Both the position numbers and the translations under genes were made by a program. A stretch of 64,000 nucleotides of DNA from Pomphorhynchus laevis (taxonomy: Eukaryota > Acanthocephala > Palaeacanthocephala > Echinorhynchida > Pomphorhynchidae). The DNA lies in NCBI GenBank assembly GCA_012934845.2, contig WNNJ02003544.1, positions 62,001-126,000 of the forward strand, written 5' to 3'. Of this stretch, positions 36,476 to 47,056 are shown piece after piece (the stretch's first letter is position 1; every line of letters begins with the position of its first letter). Under the pieces are notes generated by a model. It was not told where the DNA came from. It did no database searches and saw nothing but the letters and a program-made list of their open reading frames with translations.

Positions 36476-36478
36476 CAG
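36476..36478 (+). promoter_or_regulatory. Splice acceptor upstream of EFA6
   Basis: A TCTCTCTCTGTTTTTCAG tract gives a strong 3' splice site about 290 bases before the start codon. This fits a 5'-UTR intron (or a trans-splice site) for the gene that follows. Confidence 0.45.
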
Positions 36479-36765
36479 ATTTTGCAGTTTCTCTCTTTGT
36501 CTTGATATAGACGGAAACTGCCGATTACATAAACTCTCATACAAAAATTACAGACAGAAAAAGAGTTGTCTTCGTCATTGCTGCTGCCTTGCCGAAATTG
36601 TAATCGCAGTTTCATATTAGTGAAGAAATGACCGCGATTACAAAGCTATCCCCCTCCAATAATTAGACTAGCGGTGGTGACGTTGGTGGAAGCGACATTA
36701 GCAATGAGCGAGTATAGCAAAACCCGATAAAATAGCAATAAAAGAAACTTAATTGTGTGCTCGAC

Positions 36766-39555
36766 ATGAATTATTATACAGGAGTATTGTTGTCAGAGAA
36801 TAACCCACCTTGTACGGCTTCTGTCAATACTGGTCAGATAATATGTATTGATCTACATAGACTTCCTGAATTAAACTATGGCTTTGGATTCGACTTGGAC
36901 TTAGCCGAGGATAATCATACCCCAATCATTGTTAATGTAAAGCATCCTTATGATGGTGAATACCCTAATTATTCGATAACGACGAAGGCAAACCAACGGT
37001 CATCTTTTACTAGCACTTCAAGCAATGATTATCAACACACATCATCAACTACCGAAAATAGAACGTCTTCTTTATTTACAACAGGCGCAGCAACCACCTA
37101 TATTAGTCAATATGGAGGTCAAAATAAAATACAAAATGGCGATCATCTGATTGAGATTAGCGGAATATCAGTAAAAATGTTGAGCCTCACGGAAATTGAA
37201 AAACTTCTACGGTGTTCCGGTTCTCGTGTTCTAATTAAGATACACAGACCAACGACGGATACACTTGCTGCCGCTACAGCGTCGATCGAATCATATAAAC
37301 ACAACAATTCTTTTGATTCACAGGTACTTGACTGTTTGGATAGATTGGAACTTTCGGCAGATGGTAATTGTTCAACAGTAAATAAAGGTGAATATGATTG
37401 CGAGATGCAGCATCAAGACATGCAATACATGTCATACCCAACTACGTTGCATAATGAATATCAGGAGGACGATATGGAGGCAGCAGGAAATAATGGTGAT
37501 GTAAGTCACTTTTTAACACGCATAAACCCATGCAACGATTTCAATGATGATTTAAATGCATCATCTGTGGACAATGTACCGAGTGAACTAATAGAAGCAG
37601 CGAAAAGACTGGCTAATCGACTATACAACTTGGATGGTTTCAAGGCTGGCGATGTTGCTTTTGAAATCTGCAAAGCTAATAAATTTAGCAATACAGTCGC
37701 TGAGCAGTTCATGGAAAGATTTAATTTTAAGTCTATGAACCTAGATACTGCGCTTCGAACAATGCTGCTTCAATTTACACTGCCTGGAAGCGTACCGGAA
37801 ACGGATCCAATTAAATATGAACTTGCAATAGCAAACAGGGAAAAGATTATAAATCTATTTGCAATTCGTTATATACAATGTAATCCACAGGCATTTGAAG
37901 GCAGTGTTGATGCATGCTATATATTAACATGCAGTTTGTTATTACTGAATACCGATCTTCATGGTTTCGTAAATCACCATAACAATGGGGGTAGACGACA
38001 AACTATTAGGCACAAGAAAATGAGTTTATCTGATTTTCGAAAGAATCTAAAGGCAACTGATTGGGCATGCAAGTTCGATGCCGATAATCTAAAACAACTC
38101 TACAATTCAATTAAACACGAAGCGTTAACAACATTAGACCCTTCACTTGATGTAATAAAGTACAGTACCAGTAACCCAGATATTAATTGTCGAAAATATA
38201 ACGAGGGTCGTGAAAGTGAGGACTGCCATCTGTCGCCAGCGATGACTGAAGGTAGTAAAGTTGGCAGTACAACATCTTGCGTATCATTACGACATAACAG
38301 TGGCAAGAAACAACAAAATCGTGCAGCTAACAGTGTTGCCAATGCCACAAACATCAATGATGGAAAATTAGTTCCATCATTGCTAGTAAACGTCAATGCC
38401 CCGCTTGTTTTTGATTTTCGAAAGAGCCTACACGCTAATTTCGATTCCATTACCATCGCTACTAGTAATGATGGTAGGACTGTCGTACACAATTCAGCGT
38501 CCGAATTACTATACGATAATGGACGACAATTAGCGCCCAAATTGCCCCTTGACAACGAAACTACTGTTACATCGACAAGATTTTCCGGTTGGCTTCTTCG
38601 AAAGTGCCAATTCGATGAAAGTGGTAAACGTACTTCACTTTTAAAGCGTAGTTGGACTCGATATTTCTCTAAACTTGATGATCTTAATCTGTGGTTCTAT
38701 CGAAACGAAAATCAATCGAATTCAGCTCCTGTAGACTGTATTCAACTTCATCACAGTTTGTCTCATATTATCGGCTTACATAAGAAACGTACGAACGTCT
38801 TTGTTCTGCGTTTGGCTACAAACTGTCTGTCAATGAATGCTAACCAACAGCTTTGTCTCTATAGACAACAACACGGAGCAGAGTACATGTTTCAGGCTAG
38901 CAGTGATGATGATATGAACCAGTGGGTGTTTCTTTTTAATCTTAGCGCTGCTTTATTTTCGTCACCTCCTTTAGCTCCACCTGTCGGAAACAAGACGACA
39001 TATTGCGGCCGACAGAATATCTCGTCAAAAGCTCGTTTTGTTCGAGAAACAGAAGATAGAATTATTGCTGAAGAAAATATTGGAATACCGTATCCTCGTA
39101 CAAATATTACAACAGCTACTACAATATCAACCAATAATATACCTGTTCAGCAGAAACAATGGTTCTCTAAGCAAATCGTTGTATTAGATTTAAAACTTAA
39201 AGAAATTGGTAGTAAGGCTACTACACTATCACCTTATATTGAAAATGATGGTGTTAACGACAACGATGTCGTTCAACTAATTCATCACGAAATCAACCGA
39301 TACTCAATTTACATTCAATGTATTGAACAATATCTGAAAACAAATGAGACTGTCTTTGATGGATCATTGAAAGATTTTCATGTTTATCCAAATCAGCCAC
39401 AACAGCAATCGCTATGTACATTACGTGAGGACTGCTCATTAACTTTAAGTGAAGAAGTGCAGAGCGGCAACAATCAAATGGGTTCTACAACTACGGTTAC
39501 GGCCCCCTCCTCGATTCTAAAGCGCGACGCAGTCGTCGTAGTCAGTTCTAGTTAA
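36766..39555 (+). CDS. EFA6: EFA6/PSD-type Arf6 guanine nucleotide exchange factor (PDZ-Sec7-PH)
   Basis: EFA6 proteins load GTP on Arf6 at the plasma membrane and link it to cortical actin and microtubules. The 929-codon frame is uninterrupted. I chose the ATG at 36766, since an in-frame TAA lies at 36739 and only a GTG precedes it. Residues ~24-158 form a PDZ domain (GFGF at 39-42; QNGDHLIEISG) with a Ser/Thr-rich insertion. Residues ~273-454 are the Sec7 domain (LYNLDGFKAGDVAFEI, IRYIQCNPQAF, LLNTDLHG near 392-400). Residues ~604-735 are the PH domain. Residues ~795-865 match the helical C-terminus (RYSIYIQCIEQYL). The loop that should carry the catalytic glutamate reads LPGS (339-342) plus a ~12-residue insertion instead of the family's GE. 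No introns are visible in the coding part. The rest is rich in Asn, Ser and Thr. Confidence 0.9.
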   Translation: MNYYTGVLLSENNPPCTASVNTGQIICIDLHRLPELNYGFGFDLDLAEDNHTPIIVNVKHPYDGEYPNYSITTKANQRSSFTSTSSNDYQHTSSTTENRTSSLFTTGAATTYISQYGGQNKIQNGDHLIEISGISVKMLSLTEIEKLLRCSGSRVLIKIHRPTTDTLAAATASIESYKHNNSFDSQVLDCLDRLELSADGNCSTVNKGEYDCEMQHQDMQYMSYPTTLHNEYQEDDMEAAGNNGDVSHFLTRINPCNDFNDDLNASSVDNVPSELIEAAKRLANRLYNLDGFKAGDVAFEICKANKFSNTVAEQFMERFNFKSMNLDTALRTMLLQFTLPGSVPETDPIKYELAIANREKIINLFAIRYIQCNPQAFEGSVDACYILTCSLLLLNTDLHGFVNHHNNGGRRQTIRHKKMSLSDFRKNLKATDWACKFDADNLKQLYNSIKHEALTTLDPSLDVIKYSTSNPDINCRKYNEGRESEDCHLSPAMTEGSKVGSTTSCVSLRHNSGKKQQNRAANSVANATNINDGKLVPSLLVNVNAPLVFDFRKSLHANFDSITIATSNDGRTVVHNSASELLYDNGRQLAPKLPLDNETTVTSTRFSGWLLRKCQFDESGKRTSLLKRSWTRYFSKLDDLNLWFYRNENQSNSAPVDCIQLHHSLSHIIGLHKKRTNVFVLRLATNCLSMNANQQLCLYRQQHGAEYMFQASSDDDMNQWVFLFNLSAALFSSPPLAPPVGNKTTYCGRQNISSKARFVRETEDRIIAEENIGIPYPRTNITTATTISTNNIPVQQKQWFSKQIVVLDLKLKEIGSKATTLSPYIENDGVNDNDVVQLIHHEINRYSIYIQCIEQYLKTNETVFDGSLKDFHVYPNQPQQQSLCTLREDCSLTLSEEVQSGNNQMGSTTTVTAPSSILKRDAVVVVSSS

Positions 39556-39702
39556 TTCTGAATTTTCTTGTTTTTTTCTTCAAACTACAAAACGATGAAT
39601 GACATAAGCATTTAACCAGATATATTTAATTTTTTGATTTTTCTTCGATTATGAAAATATAAAGTTTTCCATGTAAAATTGTCAGTATTATATTTCAGTT
39701 AA

Positions 39703-39708
39703 AATAAA
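39703..39708 (+). terminator. Polyadenylation signal of EFA6
   Basis: AATAAA lies about 150 bases after the stop codon, the first canonical signal downstream of the gene. Confidence 0.6.
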
Positions 39709-39797
39709 GAAATTGTCTTTAGCAATTGGTTTTTAGGCTGTCAATGCCAATATGAATCCACAAAATCTGTTATCTGAATTGCACAAGTTGAGAAAAT

Positions 39798-40080
39798 CCA
39801 TAGTTATACATAATTTTATAAATGTGGTCTGAGTTGGTGTTAGCAATAGCCATTAAGACCTTTATTAAATTATTATTGATAACAGAATAAAAATGATTAT
39901 ACAATTTTATAAATATGGTTTGAGTTGGTGTTATCAAGGCATTAACATGTTTATTAAATTACTATTGATAACCGAAAAAAATGGTTATACACTATTTTAT
40001 AAATATGGTTTGAGTTGGTGTTAGCAATTAACATAAAACACCAATATTAAATTATTAGTGATAACCGAATAAAAATGAAC
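39798..40080 (+). repeat. ~90-bp tandem repeat (three units)
   Basis: GAGTTGGTGTTA recurs at 39831, 39922 and 40012 with TTTTATAAAT before it and TATTGATAAC after it. Units are 75-85 percent alike by eye. The array lies about 100 bases past the EFA6 poly(A) signal. Confidence 0.8.
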
Positions 40081-40470
40081 TATCTAGAAAAGAAATACAT
40101 ATAAATTGTATTTGGGATTACAAATTTTTAAATCGTGTATTTAAAAATTAGAATATTTTTATTAAAAAATTAGAATAAAATTATTTAGTAAAAGAAATGC
40201 ATGCTAATTGTATTTATATTCCATCTTAGTTCTTAGCAAATTTGACTATCGCTTGAAATTATTCGAGTGTGATAGATACTCCAATTTTTAAATTAATAAT
40301 CTGTCTTATGAATTTAAGATAATATTTTTAGCAATATAAAATTTTCAGAATTTCTTTCATATAAAGATATGAACAAGAGGTAATTTGTAACGTGTCATAC
40401 CTGAATCGCCGTATTTAATATCATGATATAAAATATTAATATTTAATATAGGAATGACGTAAAATTTTAA

Positions 40471-40553
40471 TTTTAAATTGATATACCTGTTCAGTCATTG
40501 CTACTATTGGAATTTTGATGAATATTTTCTTATCCTGCACGCTACTTTTAATC
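40471..40553 (+). repeat. Direct repeat, copy 1 (copy 2 at 40852-40935)
   Basis: TTGATATACC, CAGTCATT, TACTATTG and AATTTTGATGA occur in the same order in both ~83-bp copies, 380 bases apart. Their origin is unknown; no coding capacity. Beyond copy 2 the sequence to 41.56 kb is AT-rich without a gene. Confidence 0.7.
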
Positions 40554-41564
40554 CTATATACGCCAACAGCAGTACGCTACATTTCAGCATTGGTAGACCT
40601 CATCAGCTACTGATGCAATACCTAAGTTTCACATTTCAGTTGTTTTAATGTTGACTGACGATCACTCGACTCATCTGTTTTATTGGCAATTAGATTTAAT
40701 GAAAGACTTGAGTCTTACATTTTGAAAATTTAATTGAAATTACTTCTGATTTCAAATTAAATCAGCATTGGTAGTGGAGGGTGCAACTTTTAATTTGAAA
40801 ACCTACCTATTTTTGTAATTAATTGTAATTTTCAAACTATAGTTTGCTTCCAAATTTTAAGTTGATATACCCGTGCAGTCATTCTTACTATTGAAATTTT
40901 GATGACTATTTTTATTCTGCACACTACTTGAATCTTTAATATGGTTTAATCCATTAATATGATGTAATGTTACACAAATTATATATACATATATATTATT
41001 TAAATTTTTAATATAATTTTTAACTATAATTTAATGTCATTAATTTACAAGTTATTATAATTAAATTAAAATATATTTGTAATTAATAATTTAATGATGT
41101 AGCAAGTATATCTAATATTTGTGTAATACATCAGTAATATCAATGAATAATATTAAATATTTTTAAATTCTGTTATAGTAAATAATATACAAACTGTAAT
41201 TTTATGTAATTAATTTATAATGTAAGTTAAAGAAATAACATGTATATCTGCAATATGTAATACATTAGTGGTATTGTAATACATTAGCAATTTAAGTTTT
41301 TTGACTTGTTTGATAAAGGAGTCGAGCACAAATAGAACATGGTTTTTATGGTCACAAACATTTATCCTAAATTGCTATTTTGTTAAACCCCTATATATAG
41401 GGGTTTATATCTATTTTGATAAATCCGTAATATATCTATTATATCTTATCTAACAATAGTATCTTAATATATGTATTCTGTTAGACCGTTATACTTATGT
41501 ATCTACTAATCTAACTACTTCTCTATTCACCAAATTATCAAACAGTCGATTAAAAAAAATATTT

Positions 41565-41857
41565 TTAAGTGGCAAATGCGTGCAAGCGCACGCTTACATG
41601 ACACAACAAAACAAAAATGTATATCATGTGTCGAGAATGTGCAAATGGAGGAGGTATTTGAATGTTCTAAAGGAGGGAGCGCTGCGGACATTGAGTGGGA
41701 GCTTATTCCAGGCGAGTGGAGGGCAACAAGGAAAGATCTGAGACCGTAGTTGTTAGAATAATTGAGAAAGTAGAGTAAAGGAAATTACGGGAACGCAGTG
41801 ATAGAGAGGTAGGACTAGTGCCGTCTAAGAAAAATAGGTTGGTGAACGATGGATAGC
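41565..41857 (-). mobile_element. LINE family E, 5'-truncated copy
   Basis: In reverse complement the last ~75 codons of ORF2 (the region matching LRSRHTLLLHVPNYSNNYGL of the main copy) lead into the 3' tail with hairpin GCGTGCGCTTGCACGC. The copy is diverged and frameshifted. On its right it joins a family A fragment in the opposite orientation. Confidence 0.75.
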
Positions 41858-42014
41858 CGACATGGATCCTGACCTATCCGACCATTTTATTGCATCCTTT
41901 ATCTTCCTAATATACGCTTTTCTTTCTCTGCGTACCCTACTGCCCGTCAAGAGTGGAAACGTGTCGATCTTTCTATTTTTCGTACTATATTAACTGTTTC
42001 TCCACTCGGTCAGG
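41858..42014 (+). mobile_element. LINE family A, left part of an interrupted copy
   Basis: This encodes the end of the endonuclease (DPDLSDHFIASFIF) and the following linker, as in the copy at ~300-420. It stops at TCAGG (42010-42014). The linker resumes with TCAGG at 52919 in the same orientation, so the two parts once adjoined. Confidence 0.65.
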
Positions 42015-42016
42015 GT

Positions 42017-42113
42017 TCGCTACTTCCAAATTTCACTACTTCGAAATTTCATTACTTCCAAATTTCATTACTTCCAAATTTCACTACTTCCAAATTTCAC
42101 TATTTCCAAATTC
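42017..42113 (+). repeat. Left inverted end: six 16-bp tandem units
   Basis: It starts TCGCTACTTCC, then repeats units of the form CACTACTTCCAAATTT with single-base variants to about 42113. The first 26 bases are the perfect reverse complement of the last 26 bases of the block ending at 52914. Confidence 0.85.
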
Positions 42114-42429
42114 TAAATAAGAATATAAATAGAGAATAAATGAGAAAATAAAAATGAAATTAATAGAATTAAATGTATAAAGGCATAAAACTTAAAAAGG
42201 AATTTATAATATAATAATAGAAAAATATAAAACTAAATTTCAAATTTAATTGTATTTCTCGAAGCATACATTAATTCATGTAAGCTGATCAAACCATTGT
42301 CGAAATTTTGAAGCAATATTACGATGTTATTATGCGAGCCTACATACTTCTTTGGTTTGCTTTTCCTCCAGCTAATATGCAAGATAAATTTGCCTCACTG
42401 CTTATCATAGCTAATAAATACTAAACCCG

Positions 42430-45400
42430 CAATCTTCTTCCATTTGAAATATTCAAAGGGAGAAACAAATCTTCAAAGGAAGAAATTGTCTCAAGCTAAG
42501 AAAGAACTCGCATCTCGTGTTGCATTTGGTGAGAGCAATCTATGTGTGAAAAAATTTCAAGTAGTGAGGCGACGCATTCGAATCAGTTGGCCCCCACTAG
42601 ATGTATCGCATCTCGTGAATGTGGAGGGTTTTGGCAAGGTCTTATAGCATATAAGTGCCTAGCTGATTTGGGATCTGAAGTGTGTCAGATTGCTAGAGAT
42701 GATATTACTACTCGCACTGGTGTGAATAAAAGTTATAGTATATTTTATTGTAATGTTCGGAGCTTGTTACAGAAAGTCGATGAGCTAAAGTTTAGGATCG
42801 AGTCTGTTAATCCAATTATAGTTGGTATTACAGAATCTTGGCTTAATTGTGATGTATCCGATGCTGAGGTATCCATCCCAGGCTATTCTTTGTTCCGTAG
42901 TGATCGGATAGGGGGTAGGGGGAGGTGGCGTAGCTATCTTTATGAGAGACGAAGTTAAGGTGTGTGTTTTGAGTAAGTCGTCTATTGATAGAGTTGAGAG
43001 TTTGTGATGTCAGGTGAAGTTTGATAACAGCTCACCCATTATACTGGGTCTTGTGTATCGTGCCTCTAAGGCAATATCTAAAAAATTTATTGAAGATATA
43101 GAGTTGTATGCGCGAGGAGATTGTGATACTGTGATAATTGGGGATCTGAATATGCCAGATGTTGAATGGACTTTGAATACGCTTCTTCCTACTTGTGATA
43201 GTGAATCTTGTGTGGAGTGTTTTACTTATTGTGGTCTTGCTCAATTTGTTGATGTACATACTCGCTTTTCAAGTTGTAGTTATTTCCTTCTTGATCTTTA
43301 CCTATCGACAAACAGTCAATTAATCAGTAGTATCCAATATGATTCTCCTGTTGGTTTGTCTGATCACTGTGTAGTTAAAGTTTTGCTAAATATACAAATT
43401 AGGGTGTTTCATCATGCTCGGTACAAACGTCAGATTAATGTCTTTCGGGCGAACTATGAGGTTATTACATCAAAGCTGCATAGAGTAAGTTGGCCTGATC
43501 CGGCTGTTGTCAGAGTTGACGAGGCCTGGGATCATTTTCGCGTGACGCTTTATTCTCTAATGGTAAAATTATCACCTTTGAAGTCTAAGACTAGTCGGAA
43601 AAGCGCTCGTTGGTTTGATACTGAGCTGGCTACTGCGATGAAGGCTCGTGACTTCAGTTTCAAATGCTTTAAGGGTGGGTTTTGTGAATATGGTGTTTAT
43701 AAGCAGGCGAGAAATTTCTTCAATTCTTCAAAACGACATAAGCGCTATATATTTGAAAATGGTCTAGCTCATAGTTGTATACATGATCCCAAAGCTCTCT
43801 TTCTATATGTGAATAGTAGTAGGAACGCTAATAAAACAATTGGCCAATATTTTGATAGCGTTATTGAAGACGACCTTGCTGAGATGTTCTCAAGGCATTT
43901 TTACTTGGCAAAGAGACTACAAACGAGTATTCTGAACCTATCCAGAACAGTGAGACGATAAGAGATGCTAGTGTTTCATATCCTAGTTTAGACATAGCTA
44001 ATTTGATAACTCCTGAGAAAGTTTTAGCTGAACTGCATCGTCTTAAAGAGACAAACTCCAAAGGTGCTGATTTGTTACCTTCGATATAACTTCGTCGAAT
44101 AGCAGACTCAATATATACACCAATTTGTAAGATATTTCGACAATCCATTATTGATACGACTCTTCCAAAAGAGTGGAAACAATCGATCATTCACCCCATC
44201 TTCAAAAAGGGTGATATATCTTCAGTAGACAATTACAGGCCAGTAAGTATTACTTGCTTATGTTGTAGAATGTTAGAGCGAATTATACATGGTTATATGG
44301 TCAAGTTTTATAGTGAGAATAATGTAATAGCTTATGAGCAACATGGTTTCCGTAAGGGTTATTCGACAGTTACTAATCTACTCGCAGCACATCTTGATTG
44401 GTCAGCTAATAAAGCCGTATCCATTGCTACTGACATCATATTCTTCGATTTCTCTAAGTCATTTGACAGAGTAGACCATAGATTCCTCCTAAATAAACTA
44501 GAGAAAAGTGGCATTCCATTTTTGCTTGTTAGATGGATTAAATCGTTTTTAAGCAATCGTAGTTATTGTGTGCATGTAGATAATTTTTACTCTTCTTCGC
44601 GGCCATGTAATATAGGGGTTGCTCAAGGTTCAGTATTGGGTCCATTGTTATTTAGTGTCTACATCAACGATCTCCCGGAATTTATTGATTCTCGGATGCT
44701 TTTATATGCAGACGATTTGAAAATCTGGCGGGCAATTCGTTCACCCAATGATATAGTTAAACTGCAACGGGATATCGATGAAGTCGAAAATTGGGCTCTG
44801 CTCAATAGGTTGATTGTAAATATATCAAAATGCAAACATTTACGTGTTTGTGGCGGAAATGCTCAATCTTTAGCTAATTATAGCTTTCAAAGCAGTGATA
44901 TAGAACGAGTGAACAAATATAAGGACTTGGGAGTGTGGATAAACAGTGATTTGAGTACCGTCACACATACTGAACATGCTTGTTCAAATGCGTTGGGGAT
45001 AATCGGTCAACTTTGACGCACTTTCATTGCACTCAATCAATTTACCCTACGTCCGCTAATCTTTGCTCATGTGTTGAGCCGTCTTCTATATGCTGCGCCG
45101 TGTATGTATCCCTAAAATTCAAAAGAACATATTAGTTCAGAGAGGGTACTTCATAGAGCTACCAAGCTAGCACCGCAACTGAAATTTTTGTCGTACCCTG
45201 ATCGATTAAAAGCACTTAGACTTGAGACTGTCACGTGGACCCGCCGGTACATCGATATGAGTATGGTTTGGCAAATTCTTAATGATTTGGATCATCCACT
45301 TCGAGATTGTCTTCATTTGCGCTCATCCAATATCCTCCGAGGCAAGGTTTAACCATGCGACGTGAAAGGATAAGAAAATCACGAGCTGTCCAATTTGATC

Positions 45401-45560
45401 GGCGAGTTGTATCTCTGTGGAATAGGCTTGGAGAGTCAACAGTGTGCAGTAGCAATATCAACGAATTCAAAAAGAAATTACGGATGGAGGATGCCATGGG
45501 GAAAGCTGCTTTTCCGTATTTGTGATACTTTTATTATATTTTCTTTTTTTCTGCAGTGAA
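42430..45560 (+). mobile_element. CR1-like LINE (family B)
   Basis: The element starts somewhere before 42.54 kb, possibly with the tail of an ORF1. The endonuclease (FYCNVRSLLQKVDELKF, GITESWLN, then IGDLNMPDVEW, VGLSDHC) spans ~42.73-43.4 kb with one frameshift near 42.93 kb and a stop near 43.0 kb. A linker (ARWFDTELATAMKARD) follows. The RT runs 44.0-45.0 kb with FFDFSKSFDRVDH, GVAQGSVLGPLL (the family has GVPQ), the intact catalytic LYADDLKIW, and KYKDLGVWI. The C-terminal region RAVQFDRRVVSLWNRLGES ends at 45525. Two to five stops or frameshifts make it inactive, but it is well preserved. It lies inside the 10.9-kb interval. Confidence 0.85.
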
Positions 45561-45623
45561 TCAGCCAATTAAGCCATGCTTTTATGTGCTGTTAAAACAT
45601 TAATAATATATTATTACAGGAAC

Positions 45624-45804
45624 GAAGAAGAAAATATTCTTTATTTGATAAAAATTCTATATTTCGATAGCTCCTGCTATCATCAGGATTACAAAAAAAA
45701 TGTTTCACATTTTTTTAAAGTGCAATTTTTTTGTAATCCTGATGATGATAGCAGGAGCTATCGAAATATAGAATTTTTATCAAATAAAGGATATTTTCTT
45801 CTTC
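45624..45804. mobile_element. 181-bp near-perfect hairpin element
   Basis: GAAGAAGAAAATATTC at the left end pairs with GATATTTTCTTCTTC at the right. The arms stay complementary for about 75 bases, through TTCTATATTTCGATAGCTCC and GATTACAAAAA. The loop is about 26 bases. Arm identity is very high, with a 3-base insertion (GAT) and few mismatches, so it is recent or maintained. It sits between LINE B and LINE E. A MITE or foldback element is likely. Confidence 0.75.
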
Positions 45805-45950
45805 ATTTATGATATAATATATGCTTATCATAGCTTTTTTGATTTTATCCACAATTTCAAAATAACTTCAAGATAGTTTAAGCTATCTTGTTATCCCTAT
45901 TAACTACTTACAAATCGATTGTTTAACTAAGCAAGTAAATACAGCAAGCA

Positions 45951-46002
45951 TCGACGACAACCTTCGACGACAACCATCGACGACAACCATCGACGACAAC
46001 CA
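45951..46002 (+). repeat. 13-bp tandem repeat in the LINE E 5' region
   Basis: Four copies of TCGACGACAACCA (first copy CCT instead of CCA) lie 40 bases before the ORF1 start. Tandem 5'-UTR units are common in LINEs and can act as promoter elements; here that role is inferred. Confidence 0.7.
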
Positions 46003-46041
46003 TCGGTTGAAAAATTGATTGAAATACATTCTTACAAGTTT

Positions 46042-47016
46042 ATGGGAGGACGTAAGAAAACAACTAAGACCGACATTAACTATGGACAACTGCAAGTACA
46101 GTGCTCGGTACACGACTGCAGCGTCTAGACAACAATCGCCTGCGACAAGAATAAGGCTAAAGAAGACTTCGTATGTGGTTTTTGTGCCAACAAATTAATC
46201 TGCAATCTTTCCAATAAGCACATATCAACATCCAACACGTCAACTCAAACTACCCCCGTCGTTTCTAATGTCCTTTCTCCACCACCGACCCTGCCACTAT
46301 ATACACTCCCGTCCCGTTTCTCAATAACGAATATATTTGTATCAAATATATTTCTCAATATATTTGTATATATTCACCCCCGTCCCGACCTTCCCGTCTC
46401 GTTTCTCAATAACTTGCATCTATCAATCAAAATCACCTCCACCATCTTTCCACTCCTAACCTCTTCCTCACATCGCTTGCCACCCTCTTTATTATCATTA
46501 TCCTCTATGTCTCCCGTCGTCAAACCAAATCCCTCCAAATCATCAACTGCCAGCTCTTCTATCGTGATCTCACCTACTCACGTCAGTCGTCCTCCTTTAC
46601 GGAAGCGCTTTCCTTCTCGCGATCGTTGCGTCATTGTCACTAATATCACGCCTTCCAACTCCTTATCTCCACAAGCACGTCTAGACCACGATGTTTCCGC
46701 CTTCAGATCCATCCTCTCGTCTATTGTTCCTGCGGATAAACCATCCTTTTTCAAGGACATTTCTCCTGTCGCATTCATCCGTCTAAACAAATCTTCTCAA
46801 TCTAATCCTTCCCAGCCCCCTCTCCTAAAAATTGTTTTCAAGCATCGCTCTCACGCGTCTTCTGTCCTCTCTCAACGATTCAAACTCATGTCATCTTCAA
46901 CCACTCGAATTTTCCCCGATCGCGCCCTTCTGAAATCGCTCAAATCTCTTCAGCCCGTATCGAAAAACGCCGTCGCGAGGAAAACGGCGAAACATCACTC
47001 TCCATCCGAAACATAG
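46042..47016 (+). pseudogene. LINE E ORF1 protein with N-terminal zinc finger
   Basis: The 324-codon frame starts at the ATG at 46042 and carries one in-frame TAG (46126-46128). Its N-terminus has a Cys/His cluster (CSVHDC, then a stop, then TIACDKNKAKEDFVCGFCANK and LIC) that looks like the PHD/zinc-ribbon type finger known in some CR1/L2 ORF1 proteins. The rest is Ser/Pro/Thr-rich and basic (KHRSHASSVLSQRFK, ARKTAKHH), fitting a nucleic-acid-binding chaperone that packages LINE RNA. From 46129 to the end there is no further stop. Confidence 0.7.
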
Positions 47017-47056
47017 ACGGAAATTTTCAAGTTGTCCACACCCGTCCAAAAATTCG

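Noticed and set aside
36757-36765. GTG at 36757 as the EFA6 start
   Set aside because: A eukaryotic gene is expected to use the ATG nine bases downstream at 36766, and nothing supports a GTG start.
37792-37831. Unspliced intron explaining the Sec7 insertion
   Set aside because: The only GT...AG pair (40 bases) would shift the frame, so the insertion is taken as coding.
42028-42112. CRISPR array (regular short repeats)
   Set aside because: The 16-bp units are contiguous without spacers and the sequence is animal nuclear DNA.
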